The notes: generated by a model not told the origin, from the letters alone. 64,000 bases of DNA from Arcobacteraceae bacterium (GCA_021107755.1 JAIOSF010000026.1:1-64000); one strand, 5' to 3'; shown: positions 53,062 to 62,880, counted from the first letter of the stretch. Program-made: numbers and translations.

Positions 53062-53505
53062 ATGGAATATAATCAAAGTGAATTTCTTATTGAAACAATT
53101 GTACCACAAGATGAGCTAATAATCTCACGAACAGACTTGAAGGGTGTGATTACATATGCAAACGAAACATTTGCAAATATATCTGGGTATAGTGTAGAGG
53201 AATTAGTAGGACAAACACACAATATAGTAAGACATCCAGATATGCCAAAGCGAGTTTTTAAAGATATGTGGAATAAACTTCAAAATCAACAACAGTGGAC
53301 AGGTGTAGTAAAAAACTTGCGTAAAGACACTGGATATTATTGGGTTCATGCTACAATTAGTGGAGTATATAAGGAAGATAAACTTGTAGAGTATAAATCT
53401 ATAAGAGTACCTATTTCTTATGAAGATAGATTAAAATATCAAAAAATTTATGATCAGTATAGAAATATTGATAAAGAAAATATTAGAAGAGTAATATATA
53501 GCTAG
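53062..53505 (+). CDS. PAS-domain protein (Aer-like sensor module)
   Basis: TDLKGVITYANETFANISGYSVEELVGQTHNIVRHPDMPKRVFKDMW. Confidence 0.85.
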   Translation: MEYNQSEFLIETIVPQDELIISRTDLKGVITYANETFANISGYSVEELVGQTHNIVRHPDMPKRVFKDMWNKLQNQQQWTGVVKNLRKDTGYYWVHATISGVYKEDKLVEYKSIRVPISYEDRLKYQKIYDQYRNIDKENIRRVIYS

Positions 53506-53512
53506 AATGTAG

Positions 53513-54502
53513 CTATATATTTGATTTACAACTTGTTAATAGTTTATCAAGTTCATCTTTTAAATTTTGTAATTTTTTTGTAGATTTTATCAAGTCTTCA
53601 GTTGATTCTATAACAATATCTTCACTTTTATCTAACTGTTTTGCAATCTCTGGTCTATTTTGAAGTTCATTTATTATATTACTAAATTCATCAGTCAAAC
53701 TTTCAAGTTTTTGTGATGCTAATTTTGATTGCTCTAATGCTGTTTGTGAGTAATCCATAGCACTTGAAACTTTATGTATAAAACAGTTAAAATTATCAGC
53801 CATCTCTACAAATTCAGTTTCACCATTCATATCTAAAAGTTCAATGTTTTCTAAATCATTAGAACTTATTTTTTTAGATTTGGCGATAAATTCTCTAGCA
53901 TGAGCTTCTATCTGTCTTAATTGTATCAAAGCATATAAGGCAAAAATAAATAGTAAAGAGAATGATACATATTGAAAATTCTTTATAAAATTTGTTTTTT
54001 GTTCTATATGTTTTGTGTAAAGAGTAACAATGGTATCCACTTCTGCTAATAATTTATTGTTTGTTTTGTATATATATTTCAAAATGGAGTTCAACTGATT
54101 TATGTCATTTTGCATTAAAGAAGTTTTAAAATTATTAGTATTTTTTTCAAAACTATCCCAAAGAATAATTACTTTTGATATTTGATTGTTGATATCTTGG
54201 GTTGGAGCTGCTGAGATACCTAAAAGTTTATTTCCATCTTTTAAAGTTTTCAGTCCATGATTAAATTCAGATAGAGCATTATCAAGTTCTGAAAAGTCAT
54301 CAGTTTTATATTGGTAAAGATAAAAAATATTTTTTGTGATTTTTTGTGTTAACATTCTTTGTTTACCAGCTATATTTACTATTGTTGCATCTTTTATATT
54401 CTTTTGATTTAGATATATAGTGATACTTATAACTGTAAAAATAGTTAAGATTAAAAGGGATGCAAGTACTTTTATTTTTTGACTTACACTGATATTTTTC
54501 AT
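53513..54502 (-). CDS. Membrane protein with PilJ-type sensor domain, no kinase domain
   Basis: NIAGKQRMLTQKITKNIFYLYQYKT; two TM segments; coiled coil C-terminus. Confidence 0.75.
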   Translation of the reverse strand: MKNISVSQKIKVLASLLILTIFTVISITIYLNQKNIKDATIVNIAGKQRMLTQKITKNIFYLYQYKTDDFSELDNALSEFNHGLKTLKDGNKLLGISAAPTQDINNQISKVIILWDSFEKNTNNFKTSLMQNDINQLNSILKYIYKTNNKLLAEVDTIVTLYTKHIEQKTNFIKNFQYVSFSLLFIFALYALIQLRQIEAHAREFIAKSKKISSNDLENIELLDMNGETEFVEMADNFNCFIHKVSSAMDYSQTALEQSKLASQKLESLTDEFSNIINELQNRPEIAKQLDKSEDIVIESTEDLIKSTKKLQNLKDELDKLLTSCKSNI

Positions 54503-54504
54503 GG

Positions 54505-55167
54505 TTATACTCCTAAGTAGATACTTTGTAATTCTTCAAGATTTTCAATCATGACAATTCCTTTATCTACATTTATAGTTTTATTTCTCACAAGTCTTTT
54601 TAAAACTCGTGAGAGAGTTTCTGGTTGTATATGTAACATTAAAGCAACCTGATTTCTTTTGAGTTGATTGAACATCTCTAAATCATTAGAAAGCATAAAA
54701 GCAACTTTTGAAGTAGCATCAAATACTAATTCTCGATTGACAATACACTGTAATTGTTGATTTTTATAAATAATCTCTTCAATAAATTTTACAATGAGTT
54801 CATTCCCAAGTAAAAATTCATCTTTAAATTTTTTAAAATCTATTGCAAGCATTAGACTATCTTCTATAAACTCTGTATTTGAAAAACATCTAATTTGATT
54901 GTGGTTTATATTAGATAACTCTGATATCATACTGTTTGGGTAAACATAATATAAAAATATCTCATTATCATATTTGTCAATTTTATATACTTTTATAAGA
55001 CCAGTAATTAAAAAAAGTATTTTATCTACAGAATCTGATTCATAATATAAAATAGAATTTTTCTCAAATTTTGATAAATATGATATTGAAGCCAATTTCT
55101 CTAAAGAACCATCATCTAAATGTGCAAATAGGTTAATTTTTTTAATAGTTTCTGTTATACTAATCAT
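54505..55167 (-). CDS. Crp/Fnr family regulator
   Basis: cNMP fold; HTH MLHIQPETLSRVLKRLVRNKTI. Confidence 0.88.
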   Translation of the reverse strand: MISITETIKKINLFAHLDDGSLEKLASISYLSKFEKNSILYYESDSVDKILFLITGLIKVYKIDKYDNEIFLYYVYPNSMISELSNINHNQIRCFSNTEFIEDSLMLAIDFKKFKDEFLLGNELIVKFIEEIIYKNQQLQCIVNRELVFDATSKVAFMLSNDLEMFNQLKRNQVALMLHIQPETLSRVLKRLVRNKTINVDKGIVMIENLEELQSIYLGV

Positions 55168-55201
55168 AGTTACATCCTATCTTATAATTAATTTTTTTAC
55201 C

Positions 55202-55215
55202 TTGATTTAGGTCAA
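55202..55215. promoter_or_regulatory. Crp/Fnr-type box between regulator and FmdE-like gene
   Basis: TTGATTTAGGTCAA. Confidence 0.75.
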
Positions 55216-55274
55216 TGATATAGTCTATATTTTAATGTAAAATGGACACAATATGATATTATAAGGGAATTTTG

Positions 55275-55868
55275 ATGAATTATCCAACTTTTTTTGAAGA
55301 AATTGAAAACATTACAGTAAAAGATGACCTTTCACAATTTTTAGGTATCTCTGAAAATGGCGTGATGGAGTTTAGTTATTTAGATATAGTAAAAAGTGCA
55401 GGGCATAGTTGTCCTACAGTTGCTGGGGCATATTTGATGGCACAAGCTGGATTAAAAGCACTCTATAAAGATGAGCTACCTAAAAGAGGTGAGATTTTTG
55501 TAGCTTTTAAAGAAGATTGTAAAGATGGTGTTGCTGGTGTGATTGCAAATGTATTTACTCAAATTACAGGAGCAACTGAGCAGTTTGGTTTTAAAGGTAT
55601 TGGTGGAAATTATGTTCGACATGATTTGATGCAATTTAATGCAGAGATAACTTCAGATGTAAAACTACAAAGGCTAGACACAGGTAAAACTGTAGAGGTA
55701 GTTTATAATCCAAGTAGTATTGGTATCAATCCTCTCCAACCACAACTTATGGAAAAAATTCTAAAACAAACTGCAACACAAGATGATAAGATACTATTTG
55801 GTAAAATTTGGCAACAAAGAGTTGAAGAGATTTTTAAAAATAAAGAGAAGGTTATTACAATACAATGA
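55275..55868 (+). CDS. FmdE-like protein
   Basis: DIVKSAGHSCPTVAGAYLMAQAGLKALY. Confidence 0.65.
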   Translation: MNYPTFFEEIENITVKDDLSQFLGISENGVMEFSYLDIVKSAGHSCPTVAGAYLMAQAGLKALYKDELPKRGEIFVAFKEDCKDGVAGVIANVFTQITGATEQFGFKGIGGNYVRHDLMQFNAEITSDVKLQRLDTGKTVEVVYNPSSIGINPLQPQLMEKILKQTATQDDKILFGKIWQQRVEEIFKNKEKVITIQ

Positions 55869-56503
55869 AAAATGTAGAAGTACAATATATTTTTAGTGGT
55901 AAAAAACAATCTTACAAAATAAAAAGCAAAGAGTTTCAAAGTGGATATATAAAGCGTGAAGCTTATACAACTGCATATATCTCAAAAGAGGGTATAAAAG
56001 AAGATGAACAAGCCGATAGTAGATATCATGGAGGAGTTGATAAAGCACTTTTAATAGCTTCAACAAATCATTGTCAAGCTTATGAAAAAGAGTTCGATGA
56101 GCCTATAGATATTGCTATCTTTTCTGCAAATATTTTACTCAATGAGTTAGACGAGAGTAGTGTTTGTGTTGGGGATATTTATAGTATAGGAGAGGTTCAG
56201 CTCCAAGTAACCCAACCAAGGCAACCATGTTGGAAAATTGGGGCTGTCTTTTCACCTAGTGCTTCACAGTTTATTAAACAACACAGTGCAACTGGCTGGT
56301 ATGTAAGAGTCCTGCAGGAGGGAAATATATCTTTAAATGATAGTGTTAAACTCATAGAGAGAAAGAGTGCTATATTAATAAAAGATATGACACAATATTT
56401 AGATTCAAAAACAATTGAGAAAAATATTTTAGATATGATTTTAGCAGCTAATTTTGTAGCTCAAAGTTATAAAAATGACATATCGAAAGTTACTGTCATA
56501 TGA
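55865..56503 (+). CDS. MOSC domain protein
   Basis: DSRYHGGVDKALLIAS; QVTQPRQPCWKIGAVF. Confidence 0.88.
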   Translation: MKNVEVQYIFSGKKQSYKIKSKEFQSGYIKREAYTTAYISKEGIKEDEQADSRYHGGVDKALLIASTNHCQAYEKEFDEPIDIAIFSANILLNELDESSVCVGDIYSIGEVQLQVTQPRQPCWKIGAVFSPSASQFIKQHSATGWYVRVLQEGNISLNDSVKLIERKSAILIKDMTQYLDSKTIEKNILDMILAANFVAQSYKNDISKVTVI

Positions 56504-56838
56504 CAGTAGAGAAGTTTGCAAACGAAACTGAAACATTAAAAACTTTTCTACAAACTTATTGCAAAGATAAACATCATAACCAACAACAAATAGAGCAACC
56601 TATCATTTATAAAAATCAAACTTTTATTATTTCTACATATCTATGTGAAGAGTGTCAACTGCAATATGATTATTCTTTACAAAAGTTAGTTGAATGTCCT
56701 CATGAAGAGAAACCTCGATGTAGAAAATGCCCAAATCCTTGTTATGAAAAACCGTATTGGAAAAAACTAGCAAAGATAATGAGATATAGTGGATTTAAAT
56801 TAGGATTATTAAAATTAAAAAATAGACTTTTTTCTTGA
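56500..56838 (+). CDS. Nitrous oxide-stimulated promoter family protein
   Basis: CPHEEKPRCRKCPNPCYEKPYWKKLAKIMRYSG. Confidence 0.75.
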   Translation: MTVEKFANETETLKTFLQTYCKDKHHNQQQIEQPIIYKNQTFIISTYLCEECQLQYDYSLQKLVECPHEEKPRCRKCPNPCYEKPYWKKLAKIMRYSGFKLGLLKLKNRLFS

Positions 56839-56869
56839 CCTAAAAAGAGATATCAGCTACTATTACACT

Positions 56870-57505
56870 ATGATACAACAACTACAAAAATTAGATTTAT
56901 TTAACACGCTGAATAATAATGAATTAGAACAAATAGTAAAGATTTCAACTATAAAAAATTTTCAAAAAGACAATATTGTATTTTATGAGGGGGATACCCC
57001 AGAGTATTTTTATCTTTTAATTGATGGTTTTGCAAAAGTTTATAAAGTTGATCCAAAAGGGACTGAGATAGTTTTGCATAACTTTGTAGGAACTACACTT
57101 ATTGCAGAGATGGCAAGTATTGAGGGGTTTAATTTTCCAGCTACTTGTATCTGTGTAGAAGACTCAACTTTTGCTTTGATAAAAAAAGATGAGTTTTTAA
57201 AAATACTTCAAACAAATGCAAAAATATCTTTTAAAGTAACAAAGTCCTTGACAAAAAAAATAAAAGGGATGGATGGACTTTTAAATAGAAGTCTTATCTT
57301 TGATGCCACAACTAAAGTAGCTTCTTATATCCATGATAATCCAGAAGTATTTAAAAATAAAAAAAATAAAATCATAGCAACAGAGCTACATATGACACCA
57401 GAAACACTCTCTCGAATACTTAAAAAGCTTAAAGATTTGAAAATCATAGATAAAGAGCATAATCTTTTAAACAAAGATAAACTAGAGATGTTTATTAATT
57501 TTTAG
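56870..57505 (+). CDS. Crp/Fnr family regulator
   Basis: cNMP fold; HTH ELHMTPETLSRILKKLKDLKII. Confidence 0.9.
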   Translation: MIQQLQKLDLFNTLNNNELEQIVKISTIKNFQKDNIVFYEGDTPEYFYLLIDGFAKVYKVDPKGTEIVLHNFVGTTLIAEMASIEGFNFPATCICVEDSTFALIKKDEFLKILQTNAKISFKVTKSLTKKIKGMDGLLNRSLIFDATTKVASYIHDNPEVFKNKKNKIIATELHMTPETLSRILKKLKDLKIIDKEHNLLNKDKLEMFINF

Positions 57506-57860
57506 TAATAAAGATAGCTAACCAAATTGTAGGATTTGAAGTATATGTAACTTGATGTTTTTGGTTTGCTTTTATATAGAGACTATCACCTTTTTTAAGA
57601 TGATATATACTTTTATCATCGTAACTTATCTTTGCTTCACCCTCTAAAACTAAAACAAATTCATCTTCACTTTGGTCATACCAATACTCTTTTGGTGTAG
57701 TTTGTCCATAAGAGATGATTCTCTCTATTTTTATGTTTTCATTTTGTGTAATAGTTTGAAATATCTCCTCTTTTGATGAGGTAGGAATATTGTCTAAAAA
57801 GTTAACTATAGTACTATTCATACAAACTCCAATTTTATTATAAGTTAGGTAGTATATCAT
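57495..57860 (-). CDS. Cupin domain protein
   Basis: EFVLVLEGEAKISYDDKSIYHLKKGDSLYIKANQKHQVTYTS. Confidence 0.85.
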   Translation of the reverse strand: MIYYLTYNKIGVCMNSTIVNFLDNIPTSSKEEIFQTITQNENIKIERIISYGQTTPKEYWYDQSEDEFVLVLEGEAKISYDDKSIYHLKKGDSLYIKANQKHQVTYTSNPTIWLAIFITKN

Positions 57861-57888
57861 AGAAAATTAAAGGATAATTTGAAGCATA

Positions 57889-58191
57889 ATGGTACATATA
57901 GATTTTACACTTACATATATAGAACTTTATTTGATAGTTATTAATATATTTTCATTTACTCTTTACTCTTTTGATAAACTTCAAGCTATAAGAGAAGATA
58001 AAAATATCTCAAGAGTACCTGAGTTAAAATTATTACTTTCAACACTTATTGGTGGTACTATAGGTTCTATTTTAGCTATGCTGTTTTTTAGACATAAGAT
58101 AAAAAAGTTTTCATTTCTATGGAAATTTGTTGTTGTGATTCTTTTACAAATAGTTTTGATTGCAATATGCAATGAAATGAATCTTCTCTAA
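57889..58191 (+). CDS. DUF1294 family membrane protein
   Basis: FSFTLYSFDKLQA...RVPELKLLLSTLIGGTIGSILAMLFFRHK. Confidence 0.8.
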   Translation: MVHIDFTLTYIELYLIVINIFSFTLYSFDKLQAIREDKNISRVPELKLLLSTLIGGTIGSILAMLFFRHKIKKFSFLWKFVVVILLQIVLIAICNEMNLL

Positions 58192-58235
58192 AAATATAAG
58201 TTACAATACAACATAAAATCATAAGAGGGAAAAAT

Positions 58236-58625
58236 ATGAAAATATGTGGAATAGAGATAAAATCAAATTATGCGATACTAAGTGTAGTAGAGGAGGGGAG
58301 TTATTTTGATTTAAAAATAAAAAAACTCATATTAGAAGATGATGAACTACAAAATAATATAGTACTTTTCAAGGAGAGTTTAGAATCCTTTCTCAATGAG
58401 AATCAAATAGAAAAAATCACTATCAAGAAGCGTTCAAAAAAAGGAAACTTTGCAGGTGGTGCTGTTACATTTAAAATAGAAACAATTATCCAGTTAAATA
58501 GTATGTGTGAAGTTGGGTTTATATCTGGTCAAGTTTTGAGTAAATTTGAGAAGAAAAATGAAATCATCTATCCAAAAAGTTTAAATAAATACCAAGAACA
58601 AAGTTATCTTTGTTGTTTGGTATAG
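58236..58625 (+). CDS. DUF3010 family protein
   Basis: MKICGIEIKSNYAILSVVEEG; KRSKKGNFAGGAVTFKIE. Confidence 0.75.
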   Translation: MKICGIEIKSNYAILSVVEEGSYFDLKIKKLILEDDELQNNIVLFKESLESFLNENQIEKITIKKRSKKGNFAGGAVTFKIETIIQLNSMCEVGFISGQVLSKFEKKNEIIYPKSLNKYQEQSYLCCLV

Positions 58626-58640
58626 AAAGCTTACTGAAAA

Positions 58641-58985
58641 TTAGTAAGCGTCTCGACAGCGGTGATTGAGACCTTTTTTGTAGGATTGATAAACATCTTC
58701 AACAGTTACATGAGTTTCAAACATCATTAAAATTTGTTTTAAAAAATTAATTGGATATTCCACATAGTGTCCCTCATCTTGTCTGTAATATTCTTCAAGT
58801 GTTTCATACATACCTTCGTAGATTTTTGGGTATTCTTTTTTTAGTCTTTCTAGTTTTTGTGCAGCAAGTCGTATTTTATCATCATTAAACTCACCTCTTT
58901 CATTAATATCTTTTCTTTTTTCGATATATTCAATAAGGTCTTTTTTGTTTCTAATGTAATCTGAAAATAAATCAATAAGTCTCAT
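58641..58985 (-). CDS. Uncharacterised protein
   Basis: Intact 114-aa ORF next to ferredoxin operon. Confidence 0.65.
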   Translation of the reverse strand: MRLIDLFSDYIRNKKDLIEYIEKRKDINERGEFNDDKIRLAAQKLERLKKEYPKIYEGMYETLEEYYRQDEGHYVEYPINFLKQILMMFETHVTVEDVYQSYKKGLNHRCRDAY

Positions 58986-59041
58986 ATTTATACTATCCTA
59001 TATATTTTTTACTTATAAAAGTATATCGTAATTCACTTGAA

Positions 59042-59073
59042 TAAAAAAAGCCCAACACTTTAGCTGGGCTTTT
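59042..59073 (-). terminator. Rho-independent terminator of the ferredoxin operon
   Basis: Minus strand AAAAGCCCA-loop-TGGGCTTTTTTTA. Confidence 0.85.
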
Positions 59074-59098
59074 AGATAGTATTTGTAAAGAGATTTTA

Positions 59099-59479
59099 CT
59101 AAATCTCTACAGCCATTTTAGATTCTCTATCCTCTATAGAGATAGATTCTCTAAAAGGTCTAGGTTGATTTGCAGGGCTTAGTATCCCTTTTTTCTTATG
59201 AACTCTAATACTATAGATGCCATTTTCTTGTCCATCTAAATAGTATGAGTCATATTCTTCTGTGTAAGGCATATCCCATACGATACATCCCTCTGTAGGA
59301 CAGACATCGGCACATTTTGGTACAGTTGTATCTACACATTCGATACATTTTTCTGGTTTTACATAAGTGAATTCTGCATCTTCTAGTGGAGACTCATCAG
59401 CACTTACTATTGCAGTTGCAGGACACTCCTCAATACAGGCATCACAGTTTATACAAGTATCAGTGATATAAACAGACAT
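59099..59479 (-). CDS. 4Fe-4S dicluster ferredoxin
   Basis: CINCDACIEECPATAI and CIECVDTTVPKCADVCPTEGCI. Confidence 0.9.
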   Translation of the reverse strand: MSVYITDTCINCDACIEECPATAIVSADESPLEDAEFTYVKPEKCIECVDTTVPKCADVCPTEGCIVWDMPYTEEYDSYYLDGQENGIYSIRVHKKKGILSPANQPRPFRESISIEDRESKMAVEI

Positions 59480-59480
59480 C

Positions 59481-59867
59481 TTACCATTGACCTATATTTG
59501 CATGAGATTCTCTATCTCTCATAGCTATCTCTTCAATAAATGGTTGTGCTTTTATTTCAGGAAGCATAAGACCTTTTTTCTTGTGTTCTCTAATTTTGTA
59601 AACACCCTCTTCATTTTTTTCTTTGTAATATTCATTAAATTCAGCAGTATATGGCATATCCCATACAATTGCACCCTCTGTTGGACAGGCTTCTACACAT
59701 CTTGGTTCATCAGCATGACCAACACACTCAACACAAGATTCAGGTTTTACATAAAATTTATCATCACTTGGATTTTTTTCGTTTGTATCCTCTAATATTG
59801 CTGCAACTGGACACTCACCTGCACATGCCTCACAATTTATACATTCATCAGTTATATATACTGCCAT
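59481..59867 (-). CDS. 4Fe-4S dicluster ferredoxin (paralog of adjacent gene)
   Basis: CINCEACAGECPVAAI and CVECVGHADEPRCVEACPTEGAIVWDMPYT. Confidence 0.9.
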   Translation of the reverse strand: MAVYITDECINCEACAGECPVAAILEDTNEKNPSDDKFYVKPESCVECVGHADEPRCVEACPTEGAIVWDMPYTAEFNEYYKEKNEEGVYKIREHKKKGLMLPEIKAQPFIEEIAMRDRESHANIGQW

Positions 59868-59891
59868 AATTTTCTCCTAGTTTTAGTTTTT

Positions 59892-59939
59892 AGATAAATC
59901 TTAAAACCAATATAGTCATATCAATTTTAAGATTTATCT
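59892..59939 (-). repeat. Perfect 15-bp inverted repeat in ferredoxin operon leader
   Basis: AGATAAATCTTAAAA-N18-TTTTAAGATTTATCT, 25 nt before the ATG. Confidence 0.8.
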
Positions 59940-60051
59940 TTTAAGTTGGTATAAAATGAGTATATTGAGTTTAGTTTTAGTATATGGTAACTGCGGATTT
60001 GTTTTACAATATACTCATTTATGTTTTTAATATATACAAAAACTATTCCAT

Positions 60052-60067
60052 TGGTACATATATTGCA
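60052..60067 (+). promoter_or_regulatory. Sigma54 -24/-12 promoter
   Basis: TGGTACATATATTGCA, 43 nt from GC to start. Confidence 0.85.
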
Positions 60068-60107
60068 TAATGAACTATTAATATAAATCATCAAAAAGGA
60101 TATTACT

Positions 60108-60602
60108 TTGGAAATAGAGATAGATAATAATAAAGTTGTTTTACAAAAAAAAGATAGAGCCATAGGAACTGAAGCACCAGCAATAAGAGTAAAAATGGAT
60201 GATGGAGAAACAAAAGTTATAGGAATGATGGCAGATAAAATACAAGTATTTATCACAATGCCAAATGAAGAAAGCCTAACAAGTGAGTTAGAATCAATTC
60301 TTACAAAACATACTAAATCATTAATCTACATTATTAGTGCTAATCCTATTACAAAATCGTTGAATAATATTGATACATCAAGTGATTTTAAAGATTTTAG
60401 TTTAAAAATGGGTGTAAATGTAGATGATACACTTTGTGCAAAATCAATATTTATCATCAATAAAGATGGAGAGATAGAGTATAAAGAGATTGTTCCTAAC
60501 TTGACTGATGAGTTTAATCTAACACAATTTGATGAGAGTTTAGACAAAGCAATCAAGTTTAAGAAAAAAGGACACACACATGAAAATTGGATGGGTGTGT
60601 AA
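60108..60602 (+). CDS. Redoxin-fold protein related to ORF 19760, no peroxidatic Cys
   Basis: RAIGTEAPAIRVKMDDGETKVIGMMADKIQVFITMPNEESLTSELESI; TTG start. Confidence 0.65.
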   Translation: MEIEIDNNKVVLQKKDRAIGTEAPAIRVKMDDGETKVIGMMADKIQVFITMPNEESLTSELESILTKHTKSLIYIISANPITKSLNNIDTSSDFKDFSLKMGVNVDDTLCAKSIFIINKDGEIEYKEIVPNLTDEFNLTQFDESLDKAIKFKKKGHTHENWMGV

Positions 60603-60608
60603 CTGTTT

Positions 60609-61019
60609 ATGAAACACTTTGAAGATGAAAAACATCTCTTAAACAATGAAGATATTGACACACTCCATAAAGAATTTTTAGATATCTTTAATAGTGTAGA
60701 TCCAAGTGATGATAGTAGCTATAGAGATAAATTAATCAAACTTTATGAACATTCAAAAACGCATTTTCGCATTGAAGAAACCCTTATGGATGAAAGTGGT
60801 TATAGAACTTCAAAAGAGCATAAAGATGAACATTGTAAAGTATTAGCAGAGATGAATTATTTTATTAATCTCTCTCAAAATAGATTTGGTATCAATATGT
60901 TAAAAGCATATTATAAAGAGAAAGTACCACACTGGTTTGACTTACATCTTATTAGTATGGATAGTGATCTTGCTCATCATCTCAAGAATCATACAACATT
61001 AAAGGAACAAAATGTTTAG
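60609..61019 (+). CDS. Bacteriohemerythrin
   Basis: DTLHKEFLDIFN; LYEHSKTHFRIEETLMDESGYRTSKEHKDEH; HLISMDSDLAHH. Confidence 0.85.
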   Translation: MKHFEDEKHLLNNEDIDTLHKEFLDIFNSVDPSDDSSYRDKLIKLYEHSKTHFRIEETLMDESGYRTSKEHKDEHCKVLAEMNYFINLSQNRFGINMLKAYYKEKVPHWFDLHLISMDSDLAHHLKNHTTLKEQNV

Positions 61020-61443
61020 TACAACAACACTCCAATGGCTAGAAGAAAACGATTACGATAAAAATGACATTAACAAAGTTGGAAAGCATGGAAATAGTGC
61101 TTTAATGAAAGCAGTTCGAGAAGCTAGAAGTGATATAGCAAAAGAGATACTTGATACAAAACCAGAATTAGAGATTTCAAATGTAGATGGAAATACAGCA
61201 CTTTGGAATGCTTGTTTTGGACAAAATTACAAATGTGTAGAACTGCTTGTAAAGGCTGGAATAAACCTAGATAAAATGAATGACAATGGTGTTACTGCTT
61301 TAATGTATAGTGCAAGTGCTGGAAAAGAGGATATGGTAAAACTTCTCCTTGAAGCTGGAGCAAATAAAGAGTTAAAAAATCTTGATGATTTTAAAGCTAT
61401 CGATTTAGCAGTAACTCCTACAATATTTAAACTACTGAAATAA
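61012..61443 (+). CDS. Ankyrin-repeat protein
   Basis: GNSALMKAVREARSDIAKEIL; GNTALWNACFGQNYKCVELLVKAGINLDKMNDNGVTALMYSASAGKEDMVKLLLEAGA. Confidence 0.92.
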   Translation: MFSTTTLQWLEENDYDKNDINKVGKHGNSALMKAVREARSDIAKEILDTKPELEISNVDGNTALWNACFGQNYKCVELLVKAGINLDKMNDNGVTALMYSASAGKEDMVKLLLEAGANKELKNLDDFKAIDLAVTPTIFKLLK

Positions 61444-61446
61444 TTT

Positions 61447-61896
61447 ATGACAATAAGAAAAGCTATACAAGAGGATATAGAAGATATTACAAAACTTTTA
61501 TATCATCTTTTTAACCAAGAGGTAGAGTTTAACTTTAATAAAAAACTCCATAAAAAAGCTTTACGAAAAATTATCAACGATAAAAATATCGGTGAAATTT
61601 TTGTTATAGTGAAAAAAGGGAAAATAATTGGTTGTGTCAATATACTTTATACTGTAAGTACTGCACTTGGTGGCACAGTTGCATTTTTAGAGGATATGAT
61701 TGTCTCTCCCAAACATAGAAGAAAATCACTAGGTACAAAACTTTTAAAATATACAATTAACTATTTAACTAAAAAAGGTGTTCAAAGAATTACTCTTTTA
61801 ACTGATAAAGATAACTATAAAGCACATAAATTTTATGAAAATCTTTCTTTTAAATTTTCAGATATGATTGTTTATAGGCAAATTCTTAAAAATTAA
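61447..61896 (+). CDS. GNAT acetyltransferase
   Basis: MTIRKAIQEDIEDITKLLYHLF; DMIVSPKHRRKSLGTKLLKYTI. Confidence 0.9.
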   Translation: MTIRKAIQEDIEDITKLLYHLFNQEVEFNFNKKLHKKALRKIINDKNIGEIFVIVKKGKIIGCVNILYTVSTALGGTVAFLEDMIVSPKHRRKSLGTKLLKYTINYLTKKGVQRITLLTDKDNYKAHKFYENLSFKFSDMIVYRQILKN

Positions 61897-61992
61897 ATCT
61901 TCAAACTAATAAATTTAGATTAAATAGGATAATTTATATCTTATTTAGAAATTCTTGCGTATCTTTGGGATAAATATTATAAAGGAGATAGC

Positions 61993-62874
61993 ATGAGAGA
62001 AGTTATAAACATCTATAAAAAACATAAAATAAATGTTGACAATTTTATATCAATTGTTATAAAAACATTACCTAAAGATTATATCAAAAACTCGAAATAT
62101 ATTTTGGATAATAATAGATATATTCAGTTACTGTATAGTGTAGATGATAACTATAAACAAAGTAGTCCAGTGATTTGTAGAAAAGATACAGATGATATGA
62201 ATATTAATAGTGATAAAAGTCATTATTTTATGAAATTAGACTTAGATGAAGATAATTTATATATATCTAATCCTTACATTCATTACAAAACAGGGAAAGC
62301 TAGCTTATCAGTTGTCAAAAAACAAGGTGATCATTACTTTATCTTTGATTTTGATTTGATATTTTTACTTGAAGAGTTAAAACTTATTGACTATAATACT
62401 ACCTATGACAGATTAAAAAGAATGGTTTATATCCTTGGTTCTGTGATGTTAGGTATCATAGCTATAGTACTTATTGGTCATGGTGGATATACTTTTTTAA
62501 CTATGTCAATAGGTACAAATGAGTTTGATTTTTTTGAAGCAACATTTAAGGCTATTATATCAGTTACACTTGGTATTGCTATTTTTGATTTGGCAAAACA
62601 GATATTTGAACATGAAGTTATCTTTCACTCATTTAGCCATGGAAACGATAGACAATATAAAGTTTTAGGAAAATTCTTAATCTCAATTATTATTGCATTA
62701 TCAATTGAGACTTTAATGGTTGTTTTTAAAATTACTTTAGACGATTATAAAAATATGGATTCTGCATTCTATTTATTATTTGGTACAACAATTATGTTTA
62801 TAGGATTGGCGTATTTTTATAAAAGTATTACTCAAAGTGCAATTTTAGACGAGAAACAATCACATAAACTATAA
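61993..62874 (+). CDS. Uncharacterised membrane protein
   Basis: Intact 293-aa ORF with about four TM segments and RBS aaggaga. Confidence 0.75.
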   Translation: MREVINIYKKHKINVDNFISIVIKTLPKDYIKNSKYILDNNRYIQLLYSVDDNYKQSSPVICRKDTDDMNINSDKSHYFMKLDLDEDNLYISNPYIHYKTGKASLSVVKKQGDHYFIFDFDLIFLLEELKLIDYNTTYDRLKRMVYILGSVMLGIIAIVLIGHGGYTFLTMSIGTNEFDFFEATFKAIISVTLGIAIFDLAKQIFEHEVIFHSFSHGNDRQYKVLGKFLISIIIALSIETLMVVFKITLDDYKNMDSAFYLLFGTTIMFIGLAYFYKSITQSAILDEKQSHKL

Positions 62875-62880
62875 ACTAGA

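Noticed and set aside
59487-59869. Plus-strand ORFs over the ferredoxin gene
   Set aside because: Antisense to a ferredoxin with clear cluster motifs; His-rich translation arises from the complementary strand.
59868-60107. Sigma54 promoter for the ferredoxin operon on the minus strand
   Set aside because: The few GC dinucleotides have no CC at the required distance on the plus strand.
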